From Eggerthellaceae bacterium (GTDB lineage Bacteria; Actinomycetota; Coriobacteriia; Coriobacteriales; Eggerthellaceae), in contig DMNP01000278.1 of the NCBI GenBank assembly GCA_003452695.1, positions 3,059-14,979 on the forward strand: a stretch of 11,921 nucleotides of DNA, written 5' to 3'. Each line of letters begins with the position of its first letter. Positions within the stretch are counted from its first letter, which is position 1. The translations under genes were made by a program, and so were the position numbers. Of this stretch, positions 1 through 7,318 are shown piece after piece. Under the pieces are notes generated by a model. The model was not told where the DNA came from, did no database searches, and worked only from the letters and a program-made list of their open reading frames with translations.

Positions 1-1112
1 AGCTCTGCGGCTGGTGCGCCATACACGTGGGCATCGTAGCCAGCCGCCATCAACTCGGTCTTGGCCTGCTCCACGTCGACTGCGCGCACGTTTGCAAGCA
101 GGTCGTCGAGGGTGTTCAGGCTTTCGGGATAATAGAACAATGCCTTGATAAGCGTTGCGTAAGCGCCGAGGAATGCGGTGGGCATGGCGTCTGCCGGCCG
201 AATCTCGATGTAGGTCTTGCAGCGCGCATCGTTGAAGAACATTGACAATGCATGCTCGACATCGTCGTGGGTCATGGTGCGGGCGGAATAGATTTCTCCG
301 AAGGTTTTCTCGGTAGGCTGCTCCACGCCGTTTTCGTCGAACACGAATATGGCGGGCGTGCGAAGTATGTACTCTGCGTATTTCTCGAGCGAGAAGTCCG
401 GCTCCAGCACGCCGGGTATGGTGCCGCACCGTGCGGGGTCGCACTCGCGCCAGATTTCGGCGCGCATAAGATGATGCGGACTGGGCTCGCCTTCGAAGAC
501 GGGGGTATTGTCGCATAGCAGTGCAAACAGGGGCGCAAGAGCGGATGCCAAGCGCAATTTGCGCAGGCAATCGTCCACCGAGAAATAGTCGATGCTCACT
601 TGCGTGGACGCGCTGCCCCTCATCATGCATGCGCCATAGGGGCCGATTTTCGCGAAGTGCGCATCCATGTACCGATAGCGCGCTTTGGGGATGAGCGGCA
701 GGTCCAGTGCCTTGGCAGTTGGATGGTAGCCCACTGCTACCAGCCGATTGCCATAGGGTTCGATAAGCTCGTCGATTTCTCGCTGAAAAGCCGCGAAATC
801 CGCGCGGGCATCCTCGCCGTCGTCGTACGGGCCCGCGGAAAGCTCGAATTGGGCTGCGGGCTCGAGGCTGATCACCTTGTTGCCATGCGCCAGGCCGATA
901 AGGGCTCCGTCGCTGCCATAGCTCTTCGTGGCCTCTTCGTCGGCAAGCTGCTCGAGCATCCAGGCCACGCCGTGCTCCTCTGCATAGGTTACCGGCGCCG
1001 TATGGGGCCCGACCACGATATGCTCAAGCTCCACGCCGAGGCGTCCCGGTTCATCTGCGCCTTTGATGCCGCTTTTAAAGTAATCCACAATCGTGCGTAT
1101 GTTTTCCTGCAT
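1..1112 (-). CDS. gshA: Glutamate-cysteine ligase, GCS2 type (3' end cut by window edge)
   Basis: I translated this frame by hand from ATG at 1112; it stays open for 370 codons and runs off the left edge. Members of the plant-type GCS2 family join glutamate to cysteine with ATP, giving gamma-glutamylcysteine for glutathione or related thiols in the cytoplasm. Visible motifs: GVELEHIV near residues 26-33, the family's ISLEPAAQFELS stretch near 81-92, RGSASTQVSIDY near 165-176, and YIEIRPADAMP near 301-311. At 370 residues and usually about 420-450 in the family, some 50-80 C-terminal residues are probably missing. An AAGGAG ribosome-binding site (1119-1124) lies 6 nt before the start. It begins 44 nt after the penicillin-binding protein gene, so co-transcription is likely. 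Family assignment is fairly sure. A homologous role such as the EgtA step of ergothioneine synthesis cannot be excluded. Confidence 0.85.
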   Translation of the reverse strand, partial: MQENIRTIVDYFKSGIKGADEPGRLGVELEHIVVGPHTAPVTYAEEHGVAWMLEQLADEEATKSYGSDGALIGLAHGNKVISLEPAAQFELSAGPYDDGEDARADFAAFQREIDELIEPYGNRLVAVGYHPTAKALDLPLIPKARYRYMDAHFAKIGPYGACMMRGSASTQVSIDYFSVDDCLRKLRLASALAPLFALLCDNTPVFEGEPSPHHLMRAEIWRECDPARCGTIPGVLEPDFSLEKYAEYILRTPAIFVFDENGVEQPTEKTFGEIYSARTMTHDDVEHALSMFFNDARCKTYIEIRPADAMPTAFLGAYATLIKALFYYPESLNTLDDLLANVRAVDVEQAKTELMAAGYDAHVYGAPAAE

Positions 1113-1156
1113 GCAGGGCTCCTTATGCTCGGTGCAGCCCACGGCCGCTATCGTCG

Positions 1157-3142
1157 CTAGCGATAGTAATAGGAACCGTACCCGTACCCGTAGTAATCGT
1201 AGATATGATACTTGTCGTCGTGGTACGACAAATAGGGCGGGTCTTCGGCGTCAGGGAACCGTTGAACTCCGATGTTTTCGTTCGTCATAATCGTGGTCAG
1301 GTAGTTTCTGAACACGTCTCCGCACGAACCTGTGGGCACCGAGCGCTCGTTGGTGGGGTCTCCTACCCAGATGGCCGCAGCGGAAAACGGGGTGATGCCG
1401 ACGAAGCTGATGTCCTTGTAGTCTTCGGACGTGCCGGTCTTGCCCGCTACGGGCTGACCGTTGCCCATGGCAGCGTTTGTGCCGGTGCCGCTTGTGACCA
1501 CGCCCCTCATCACCTCTTGGGCCGCATGGGCCTGTTCGGGAGTCAGCACGCGCTTGGCGCGCGCTTCGGGGTCGGTGTTGTTCACGATTACGTTGCCGTT
1601 ATGGTCTTCTATGCTTTCGATTGCGCAAAGTTCGTGGTGCACGCCCCCGTTTGCAATGGTTGCTACCGAATTCGCCAGTTCAAGCGGCGTGATGTTCTGC
1701 ACGCCAAGCGTCAGGGCGGCCCCTGCGCCAGCGGGGTCCAAGTCGGTGGTCACGCCCAGGTCGTAGGCGGTCTGGGCAACGTCGTTTACGCCAATCGAAG
1801 CGATAAGGCGAACGAAGCCCGTGTTCGACGATACGGCAAATGCGCTTGCTATGCTGCGCGTGCCGTAATTCGTGTTTCCATAGTTCTCCAAGGTGTAGCC
1901 GTCCACGGTGGCCGGGGACGAGCAGTCCACCGAGGTGGAGTTGGGGTTGATTTGCTTTTTGATGGCGGTAACCAGCGTGAACGTCTTGAACACCGAACCG
2001 CAAGGACGTCCGCCTCCACCTTGCCCCGTGGCGATGTTAACCTGGCTGGCATTGTAATCGGATCCGCCAACGATGGCTTGCACGTTGCCAGTGGTCGGGT
2101 CGACAACCGCCATGGCAACTTCCATGGAATCGTTTGACATCGAAGTGCGCTTCCGCTCGCAGGCTTCTTCTGCGGCTATCTGCTTGTCCACGTCGAGCGT
2201 CGTGTACACTGAAAGGCCGCCCTTCAGCACATCCGTTTCGGACAAGTTGTAGTGCTCGAAGAGCAGCGAACGCACATAGCTGGTGAAGTACGGATACGCC
2301 AAGATGCCGTTGTCTTCGAATTCGCTGGGCGCCAGATACAAGGGTTCGCTGGCCGCTGCGCGATATTCGTCTTTGGTGATAAAGTGCTCGTCCAACATGC
2401 GCTGCAGCACGATGTCGCGCCGTTCCAGCGCGTGCTCGGGGTATTCCAGTGGGTTGTTGTACGTTGGCGATTGGGGGATTCCCGCAATCAGGGCCGATTC
2501 GGAAAGCGTCAGATCTGCGGCCGTCTTCGAGAAGTAGCGTTTCGCCGCTGCTTCCACGCCATGGGCGCCTGCACCGTAGTTGATGGTGTTCAGGTACATC
2601 AGCAGGATCTCGTCCTTCGAGTACAGCTGCTCGACTTGCGTTGCGATGTAGGCCTCGCGCACCTTGCGCTTAATCGTGATATCGTCCATTTCGCCCGCGA
2701 GTATCGTGTTGCGCACGAACTGCTGCGTTATGGTCGAGCCGCCTTCGAGCCTGCCGCCGGTAAGGTTCCGAACGAGGGCGCGCATCACGCCCATGTAGTC
2801 CACGCCCGCATGGTCGTAGAAACGGGCGTCTTCGACGGCGATCGTCGCGTTCACAAGCTGCGGGCTTATCTGGTTCATTTCCACGGGATTGCGGTATTCA
2901 AGCTGCAAGCGCGCCAGCACCGTAGTGCGGTCGGAGGCGTATACGTAGGTGGGATACGCCGTGTTGAACGCATCGGCGCTGCGATAGTCGGGCAGGTCTG
3001 CGAACCATGAAGCCACCAGGGCAACCGCCCCGGCGGTGCAGGCGCCCGCAAGGCAAAACGCAACAGCCAGGGCTGCAAGCCATCCGGCCGACCTGCGTCT
3101 GCGGATGACGCCCGTGCGTCTCTTCATGGCGCGAGAGGCCAA
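1157..3142 (-). CDS. Class A penicillin-binding protein (transglycosylase/transpeptidase) with Tyr-rich tail
   Basis: This 661-residue bifunctional enzyme polymerises lipid II into glycan strands and cross-links them outside the membrane. It has a basic N terminus (about 7-17), one membrane anchor (about 20-46), then a GT51 domain: VEDARFYDH (103-111, catalytic Glu104), GGSTITQQ (134-141), and KRKVREA through LMYLN (158-185). The transpeptidase domain has S383-x-x-K386 (GSVFK), S438-S-N440 and K568-T-G570, so both domains look intact. Cys381 precedes Gly-Ser where a Pro is common. Of the last 25 residues 11 are Tyr (DYYGYGYGSYYYR end), an unusual low-complexity tail with no catalytic role in the family. 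Translation starts at TTG (3142): AAAGGAGGG lies 5 nt upstream, whereas the ATG at 3127 would be 20 nt away. Length fits the PBP1a/PonA family. It has its own promoter candidate and probably drives the downstream ligase. Confidence 0.95.
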   Translation of the reverse strand: MASRAMKRRTGVIRRRRSAGWLAALAVAFCLAGACTAGAVALVASWFADLPDYRSADAFNTAYPTYVYASDRTTVLARLQLEYRNPVEMNQISPQLVNATIAVEDARFYDHAGVDYMGVMRALVRNLTGGRLEGGSTITQQFVRNTILAGEMDDITIKRKVREAYIATQVEQLYSKDEILLMYLNTINYGAGAHGVEAAAKRYFSKTAADLTLSESALIAGIPQSPTYNNPLEYPEHALERRDIVLQRMLDEHFITKDEYRAAASEPLYLAPSEFEDNGILAYPYFTSYVRSLLFEHYNLSETDVLKGGLSVYTTLDVDKQIAAEEACERKRTSMSNDSMEVAMAVVDPTTGNVQAIVGGSDYNASQVNIATGQGGGGRPCGSVFKTFTLVTAIKKQINPNSTSVDCSSPATVDGYTLENYGNTNYGTRSIASAFAVSSNTGFVRLIASIGVNDVAQTAYDLGVTTDLDPAGAGAALTLGVQNITPLELANSVATIANGGVHHELCAIESIEDHNGNVIVNNTDPEARAKRVLTPEQAHAAQEVMRGVVTSGTGTNAAMGNGQPVAGKTGTSEDYKDISFVGITPFSAAAIWVGDPTNERSVPTGSCGDVFRNYLTTIMTNENIGVQRFPDAEDPPYLSYHDDKYHIYDYYGYGYGSYYYR

Positions 3143-3147
3143 GTTTT

Positions 3148-3156
3148 CCCTCCTTT
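3148..3156 (-). promoter_or_regulatory. Strong ribosome-binding site fixing the TTG start of the PBP gene
   Basis: AAAGGAGGG on the minus strand, 5 nt before TTG at 3142. The nearest in-frame ATG (3127) lies 15 nt further on and has no site of its own, so TTG is preferred. Confidence 0.8.
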
Positions 3157-3171
3157 ACTTAAAACGTTGCA

Positions 3172-3180
3172 ATTGTAGCA
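3172..3180 (-). promoter_or_regulatory. Extended -10 promoter candidate for the PBP/ligase unit
   Basis: TGCTACAAT reads as an extended -10 element (TGn plus TACAAT, 5 of 6 to consensus). It sits in the 97-nt gap after argH, about 29 nt before the PBP start. I see no good -35 at 16-18 nt spacing (AGCACC at 17), which extended -10 promoters can tolerate. It suggests the PBP gene is not simply the tail of the arginine operon. Confidence 0.5.
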
Positions 3181-3254
3181 TCGCACGCTTCATCGGTGCT
3201 GTTGCCGGCGCTTCCACGGCGAACCGCAATGCCAACGGTTTCTGGCAGGCGCGC

Positions 3255-4637
3255 CTACAATTCGTCCAGTTCGTTTCTGCGTTCTATAAGCGATAGCTGT
3301 TCGGCAATGGCGGCTCGGCCGGTTCCTCCCTCGGTCGTGCGCGCATCGGCGATGGATTCCGCATCCAACATGCCGGTTATATCGCTTTCGAACAGATCGC
3401 ATTCGGCTTTGAAGTCTGCAAGCGACAAATCTTCCAGACCGCAGCCCCGCTGATCGCACAGCAGCACGAGATGCCCCACGATTTCGTGCGCGCGCCGGAA
3501 GGGAAGTCCCTTCTTGGCCAGGTAGTCGGCCACATCGGTGGCGGCAAGATAGCCCTTGTTCACCTGCGCGCGCATGGCGTCTTCGTTCACGCGCATCGTC
3601 GAAACCATGCCCGTCATGCAAACATAGCAATCTTCGAGCGTGTTGGCTGCATCTATGGCGCCTTCCTTGTCTTCCTGCAGGTCCTTGTTGTATGCAAGCG
3701 GCAGCGACTTCAGCGTTACGAGCAATGCCACCAAATCGCCGACGACCCGACCGGATTTTCCGCGGATGAGCTCGGCGAAATCCGGGTTCTTCTTCTGGGG
3801 CATAATGGACGACCCCGTGGAGAAAGCGTCGGACATGGTTATGAACCCGAACTCGGACGACGACCATAGCACCAGCTCTTCGGCAAGGCGCGACAAGTGG
3901 ATGCACGAAACGCTTGCCGCATAGGAAAGGTCGAGCAGGAAGTCGCGGTCCGAAACGGCGTCCAGCGAGTTAACCGTAATGTCCGAAAAGCCCAATTCGT
4001 CGGCTGTCATGCGACGGTCCAGGGGGTATGTGGTGCCCGCCAGGGCCGCCGATCCCAATGGACAAACGTCGGCCGCCGAGCGCGCCGCGGCCAGGCGCCG
4101 GTAATCGCGCGCGAACATCCAGGCGTAGGCCAGCAGATGGTGCGCCAGGAATACGGGCTGTGCATGCTGCAAGTGGGTGTAGCCGGGCAGAATGGTGCCC
4201 GTGTGGCGCTTGGCAACATCGACGAGCGCTTTGCGCAGGGCCAGGTTCGCCTGCATAAGGTCGGTTGCGCGCTGCTTGGCGTATAGGCGCGTATCGGTGA
4301 CGACCTGGTCGTTGCGCGAACGTCCCGTGTGCAGCCGGGCGCCTGCTTCTCCGATGTCCTGAATCAGGGCCTTCTCGATGGACATGTGGATGTCTTCATC
4401 GTTTATGTCGAAAGGGAAATCGCCCGCTTCGATGCGTTGCCGGATGCGTTCCAGGCCCTCCACTATGGCGTCCACGTCTTCGCCGCTGATAATGCCCTGG
4501 GCGCCCAGCATGCGTGCATGGGCCTTCGATCCGGCGATGTCCTGGGCGTACAGTTGCTTGTCGATGGGCAACGAGGCGCCGAAGCGCTGCGTGAATTCAG
4601 AAACATCCTCGGTGAATCTTCCCGACCAGAGGGCCAT
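3255..4637 (-). CDS. argH: Argininosuccinate lyase
   Basis: ArgH performs the last step of arginine synthesis, splitting argininosuccinate into arginine and fumarate as a cytosolic homotetramer. The 460-residue product has normal family length. It starts MALWSGRF, typical of ArgH. Family motifs are TGRSRNDQ (104-111), the THLQHAQP segment (154-161) with the catalytic His region, and the superfamily signature GSSIMPQKKNPD (275-286), which carries the catalytic serine loop. ATG at 4637 has AAAGGA (4646-4651) 8 nt upstream. It follows argG by 60 nt, a gap that holds a terminator-like hairpin, so its expression may be lower than or partly uncoupled from upstream genes. The next gene downstream is unrelated, making argH the last arginine gene of the cluster. 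Confidence 0.98.
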   Translation of the reverse strand: MALWSGRFTEDVSEFTQRFGASLPIDKQLYAQDIAGSKAHARMLGAQGIISGEDVDAIVEGLERIRQRIEAGDFPFDINDEDIHMSIEKALIQDIGEAGARLHTGRSRNDQVVTDTRLYAKQRATDLMQANLALRKALVDVAKRHTGTILPGYTHLQHAQPVFLAHHLLAYAWMFARDYRRLAAARSAADVCPLGSAALAGTTYPLDRRMTADELGFSDITVNSLDAVSDRDFLLDLSYAASVSCIHLSRLAEELVLWSSSEFGFITMSDAFSTGSSIMPQKKNPDFAELIRGKSGRVVGDLVALLVTLKSLPLAYNKDLQEDKEGAIDAANTLEDCYVCMTGMVSTMRVNEDAMRAQVNKGYLAATDVADYLAKKGLPFRRAHEIVGHLVLLCDQRGCGLEDLSLADFKAECDLFESDITGMLDAESIADARTTEGGTGRAAIAEQLSLIERRNELDEL

Positions 4638-4657
4638 CTTGCCAATCCTTTCCCGTT

Positions 4658-4688
4658 AAAAACCGAAGGGCGGGGCCTCGCCCCGCCC
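4658..4688 (-). terminator. Terminator-like GC hairpin between argG and argH
   Basis: On the minus strand GGGCGGGGC (4680-4688), loop GAG, then GCCCCGCCC (4668-4676) form a perfect 9-bp stem. TTCGG and a run of five T (4658-4662) follow. The T run is 5 nt from the stem, so this is an imperfect intrinsic terminator. It begins 9 nt past the argG stop and ends 6 nt before the argH ribosome-binding site. It could give partial termination or protect the 3' end of an argCJBDG message. Confidence 0.6.
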
Positions 4689-4697
4689 GATGCATTG

Positions 4698-5909
4698 CTA
4701 GGCGTTGCGCTGGCGGTTTTGCGCCCAGGTTTTCGCCGAGAGCGCGAACAGCTCGATGAAGCCGGCCGAAGCTTCGTGGTCGAACTGGTCGCCTTGGTCG
4801 TAGGTGGCAAGCTCGTAGCTGTACAACGAGTAATCGGATTTGCGGCCGACCACCGTGCAGGTGCCCTTGTAGAACTTGCAGCGCACGAGCCCCGTCACGG
4901 CATCTTGGGTCGATGCTATGAAGGCGTCCAGCGCAGCCTTCAGCGGCGCGAACCACTGGCCGTAGTAAACGACCTCCGCCCATTTCTGCTCGATACCCAG
5001 CTTGTAGTGCAGCACTTCGCGCTCGAGGCACATGTCTTCCAGTGCCTTGTGGGCTGTTATCAGCGCCAGGGCGGCAGGCTGTTCGTAGCACTCGCGGCTC
5101 TTCACGCCCACCAAGCGGTTCTCGATCATGTCCAGGCGGCCGTAGCCGTGGCGTCCGGCAATCTCGTTCAGCTTGTAGATAATGTCCAGATAGCTCATCT
5201 TAACGCCGTCCAGGGCAACTGGAATTCCCGCCTCGAACTCTATGTTCACGTACTGCGGCTCGTCGGGAGCGTTCTCGGGCGAATCGGTCATCGTATAGAT
5301 GTCCTCGGGCGGTTCATTCATCGGGTCTTCCAGCACGCCGCATTCGATGGCACGGCCCCACAGGTTGTCGTCGATGGAATAGGGCTTGGCATTGGTGACG
5401 GGCACCTCGACGCCGTGTTCGGCCGCCCATTCTATTTCTTCGGGGCGCGTTTTGAAGGGCCATTCGCGCACCGGGGCGATAATCTGGATAGTCGGGTCCA
5501 GCAGCCAGACGCTGGTCTCGAAGCGCACTTGGTCGTTGCCCTTGCCCGTGCAGCCATGCGCGATGTACTTCGCGCCGTGTTCGTGCGCAATGCGCACCAG
5601 ATGCTTGGAAATGACCGGGCGCGACAGGGCGGAGAGCAGTGGATACTTGTTCTCGTACAGGGCGTTGGCGCGGATGGCGTCGGTCAGGTACTCGTTCACG
5701 AACTCTTCGCGCATGTCCACCACATAGGCTTCGATGGCGCCCGTGCGCAGCGCCTTCTGGCGAATGGCCTCCAGCCCTTCGTGCTCTTGGCCCACTTCGC
5801 CCACGACGGCTATGACGTCCAGATCGTGTTCGTCTATCAGCCATTTAATGCAAATGGACGTGTCCAGCCCGCCCGAATAGGCAAGCACCACCTTTTCTCG
5901 TTCTGCCAT
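4698..5909 (-). CDS. argG: Argininosuccinate synthase
   Basis: ArgG condenses citrulline and aspartate with ATP to argininosuccinate, the penultimate step of arginine synthesis, as a cytosolic tetramer. The 403-residue product matches the usual ~400. The N-terminal nucleotide-binding signature AYSGGLDTS lies at 10-18, the second signature GCTGKGNDQVRFE at 119-131, and the substrate-binding region around KPYSIDDNLWGR at 175-186. The frame is open further upstream (to 5957), but ATG at 5909 is chosen. It has AAGGAGG 4 nt upstream, and its start MAEREKVVLAYSGG aligns with the family; the longer start has no ribosome-binding site. It lies 72 nt after argD, without the argF gene that would supply citrulline. 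The stop is followed within 10 nt by a hairpin. Confidence 0.98.
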   Translation of the reverse strand: MAEREKVVLAYSGGLDTSICIKWLIDEHDLDVIAVVGEVGQEHEGLEAIRQKALRTGAIEAYVVDMREEFVNEYLTDAIRANALYENKYPLLSALSRPVISKHLVRIAHEHGAKYIAHGCTGKGNDQVRFETSVWLLDPTIQIIAPVREWPFKTRPEEIEWAAEHGVEVPVTNAKPYSIDDNLWGRAIECGVLEDPMNEPPEDIYTMTDSPENAPDEPQYVNIEFEAGIPVALDGVKMSYLDIIYKLNEIAGRHGYGRLDMIENRLVGVKSRECYEQPAALALITAHKALEDMCLEREVLHYKLGIEQKWAEVVYYGQWFAPLKAALDAFIASTQDAVTGLVRCKFYKGTCTVVGRKSDYSLYSYELATYDQGDQFDHEASAGFIELFALSAKTWAQNRQRNA

Positions 5910-5913
5910 GCTT

Positions 5914-5920
5914 CCTCCTT
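5914..5920 (-). promoter_or_regulatory. argG: Ribosome-binding site fixing the argG start
   Basis: AAGGAGG on the minus strand, 4 nt before ATG at 5909. It rules out the in-frame ATG codons at 5957 and 5924 as main starts. Confidence 0.75.
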
Positions 5921-5933
5921 GCATGTCGACAAT

Positions 5934-5952
5934 CTGCGAAGCGTTTCCGCAG
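5934..5952 (-). other. Hairpin in the argD-argG gap
   Basis: CTGCGGA, loop AACGC, TTCGCAG on the minus strand form a 7-bp stem (one G-T pair), 14 nt before the argG ribosome-binding site. No T run follows, so it is not a terminator. It may be an mRNA processing or stability element, or chance. Confidence 0.35.
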
Positions 5953-5981
5953 CCCATTACTACTATGCGCCGACCGCTATT

Positions 5982-7214
5982 CTACAGCAGCGCGGCAAGG
6001 CGCTCGACGAGCGCATCGGCATCTTCATGCGTGCACACAAGCGGGGGCAGGAAGCGCAGCGTGTGCGGGCCCGTGGCGTTGAAGACCAGGCCCGCTTCCA
6101 AGCCCGCGAGCACGATGGCGTTCGCGTCCAGCCCGTCTTCCAGTTCGGCGGCAACCATAAGGCCCCTTCCGCGAACCTCCTTCACCTGCCCGATTTCGGC
6201 AAGGCGCTTGCGCAGGTATGCGCCGACTTCTTCGACGTTTGCTGCAATGCCCTCCGCTTCGATGGTGTCGATTACCGTGTTCGCGGCCGCTATGGCCAGG
6301 CAGCTCCCGCCAAACGTCGAACCGTGCAATCCGGGTTCGAAGACCTTGGCAATGTGCGCCCGTGCGGCGCAGGCGCCCATGGGAACCCCGCCGCCGATAC
6401 CTTTGGCCATGGTCACGATGTCGGGCAGGACGTCGGTGAACTGGAAGGCGAAGGGCGTGCCGCAGCGGAACATGCCGCATTGCACTTCGTCGAACATCAG
6501 CGCGGCGCCGTGTGCGGATGTAAGCCGGCGCGCGGCTTGCAGGTATTCTTCGGTGCACGGGTACACGCCGCATTCGCCCTGAACGGGTTCGAGCAGCATG
6601 CCGGCCACTTCGTCGCCCCGTTCCGCGAAGATTCTCTCCAGCGCCTCCACATCGTTGGGGGGCACGGCCACGAACAGCTTCTGGTCGGGCAACGGCTGGA
6701 ACGCCTCTTGCTTCACGGGCTGTGCCGTGGCCGAAAGCGTTGCCTGCGTGCGGCCGTGGAAGCTGCGCTCGAGCACGACGATCACCTGCGGGCGCGCGGG
6801 GGATCCGGCCGCTTCCGCCTGCCGGCGTGCGTGCAGGCGAGCAAGTTTAATGGCGCATTCGTTCGCCTCTGCGCCCGAATTCGCGTAGAAAGTCTGCCAA
6901 GGTTCGCGGTCGTTTTCCGGAACCTGGGCGTTCAGCAGGTTCGACAGCTTCTCGGACAGCTCTCCACGGCCTTCCACGTAATAGTAGTTGCTTACGTGCA
7001 TAAGCTTTGCCGCTTGGTCGGAGAGCGCCTTCACGAGCTTCGGATGACAGTGTCCCAGGCTGATGACGCCGATGCCGCTCAGGAAGTCCAGGTACTCTTT
7101 TCCCTTGTCGTCCCACAGGCGCATGCCTTCGCCGCGCACGAATTCGACGGGCTTGCGTCCGAACGTGTGCATGACGTATGTTTCTTCCAACTCCATTTGT
7201 TTTTGCAGGGTCAT
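5982..7214 (-). CDS. argD: Acetylornithine aminotransferase
   Basis: ArgD transfers an amino group from glutamate to N-acetylglutamate-5-semialdehyde, giving N2-acetylornithine. It is a cytosolic class III PLP-dependent aminotransferase and works on the product of ArgC. The 410-residue protein has ANSGAEANECAIKLAR (111-126, phosphate-binding region), SFHGRT (151-156), LFDEVQCGMFR with Asp242 for the pyridine nitrogen, and TMAKGIGGGVPMG with the PLP Schiff-base Lys271, followed by HGSTFGG (297-303). The family usually has VQTGMGRTG; here it is VQCGMFRCG, a mild variation outside the catalytic pair. ATG at 7214 is chosen over a much longer upstream frame that overlaps argB. An AAAGGG sequence lies about 8 nt before it, and the protein then has normal length. 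The gap to argB is 104 nt. Confidence 0.96.
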   Translation of the reverse strand: MTLQKQMELEETYVMHTFGRKPVEFVRGEGMRLWDDKGKEYLDFLSGIGVISLGHCHPKLVKALSDQAAKLMHVSNYYYVEGRGELSEKLSNLLNAQVPENDREPWQTFYANSGAEANECAIKLARLHARRQAEAAGSPARPQVIVVLERSFHGRTQATLSATAQPVKQEAFQPLPDQKLFVAVPPNDVEALERIFAERGDEVAGMLLEPVQGECGVYPCTEEYLQAARRLTSAHGAALMFDEVQCGMFRCGTPFAFQFTDVLPDIVTMAKGIGGGVPMGACAARAHIAKVFEPGLHGSTFGGSCLAIAAANTVIDTIEAEGIAANVEEVGAYLRKRLAEIGQVKEVRGRGLMVAAELEDGLDANAIVLAGLEAGLVFNATGPHTLRFLPPLVCTHEDADALVERLAALL

Positions 7215-7289
7215 GGCTTTTTCCCTTTCCACAAGGCGATCGATGCAGTAATGCCGCTTGGCTTCGGGGCGTTGCCTTCCGTCGCCGTG

Positions 7290-7306
7290 TTGCCCGGGGC
7301 GGGCAA
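7290..7306 (-). other. Hairpin in the argB-argD gap
   Basis: TTGCCCG, loop CCC, CGGGCAA on the minus strand form a perfect 7-bp stem starting 12 nt after the argB stop. No T run follows (AACACGG), so I do not call it a terminator. It could stabilise the 3' end of an argCJB message or mark a processing site. Confidence 0.4.
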
Positions 7307-7318
7307 ACGCGCTGGCGG

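Noticed and set aside
600..1160. Plus-strand frame of 186 codons over the ligase gene
   Set aside because: The opposite strand encodes a continuous GCS2 protein with family motifs, so this is its shadow.
1205..2137. Plus-strand frame of 310 codons over the PBP gene
   Set aside because: Antisense to the transpeptidase domain, without motifs or a ribosome-binding site.
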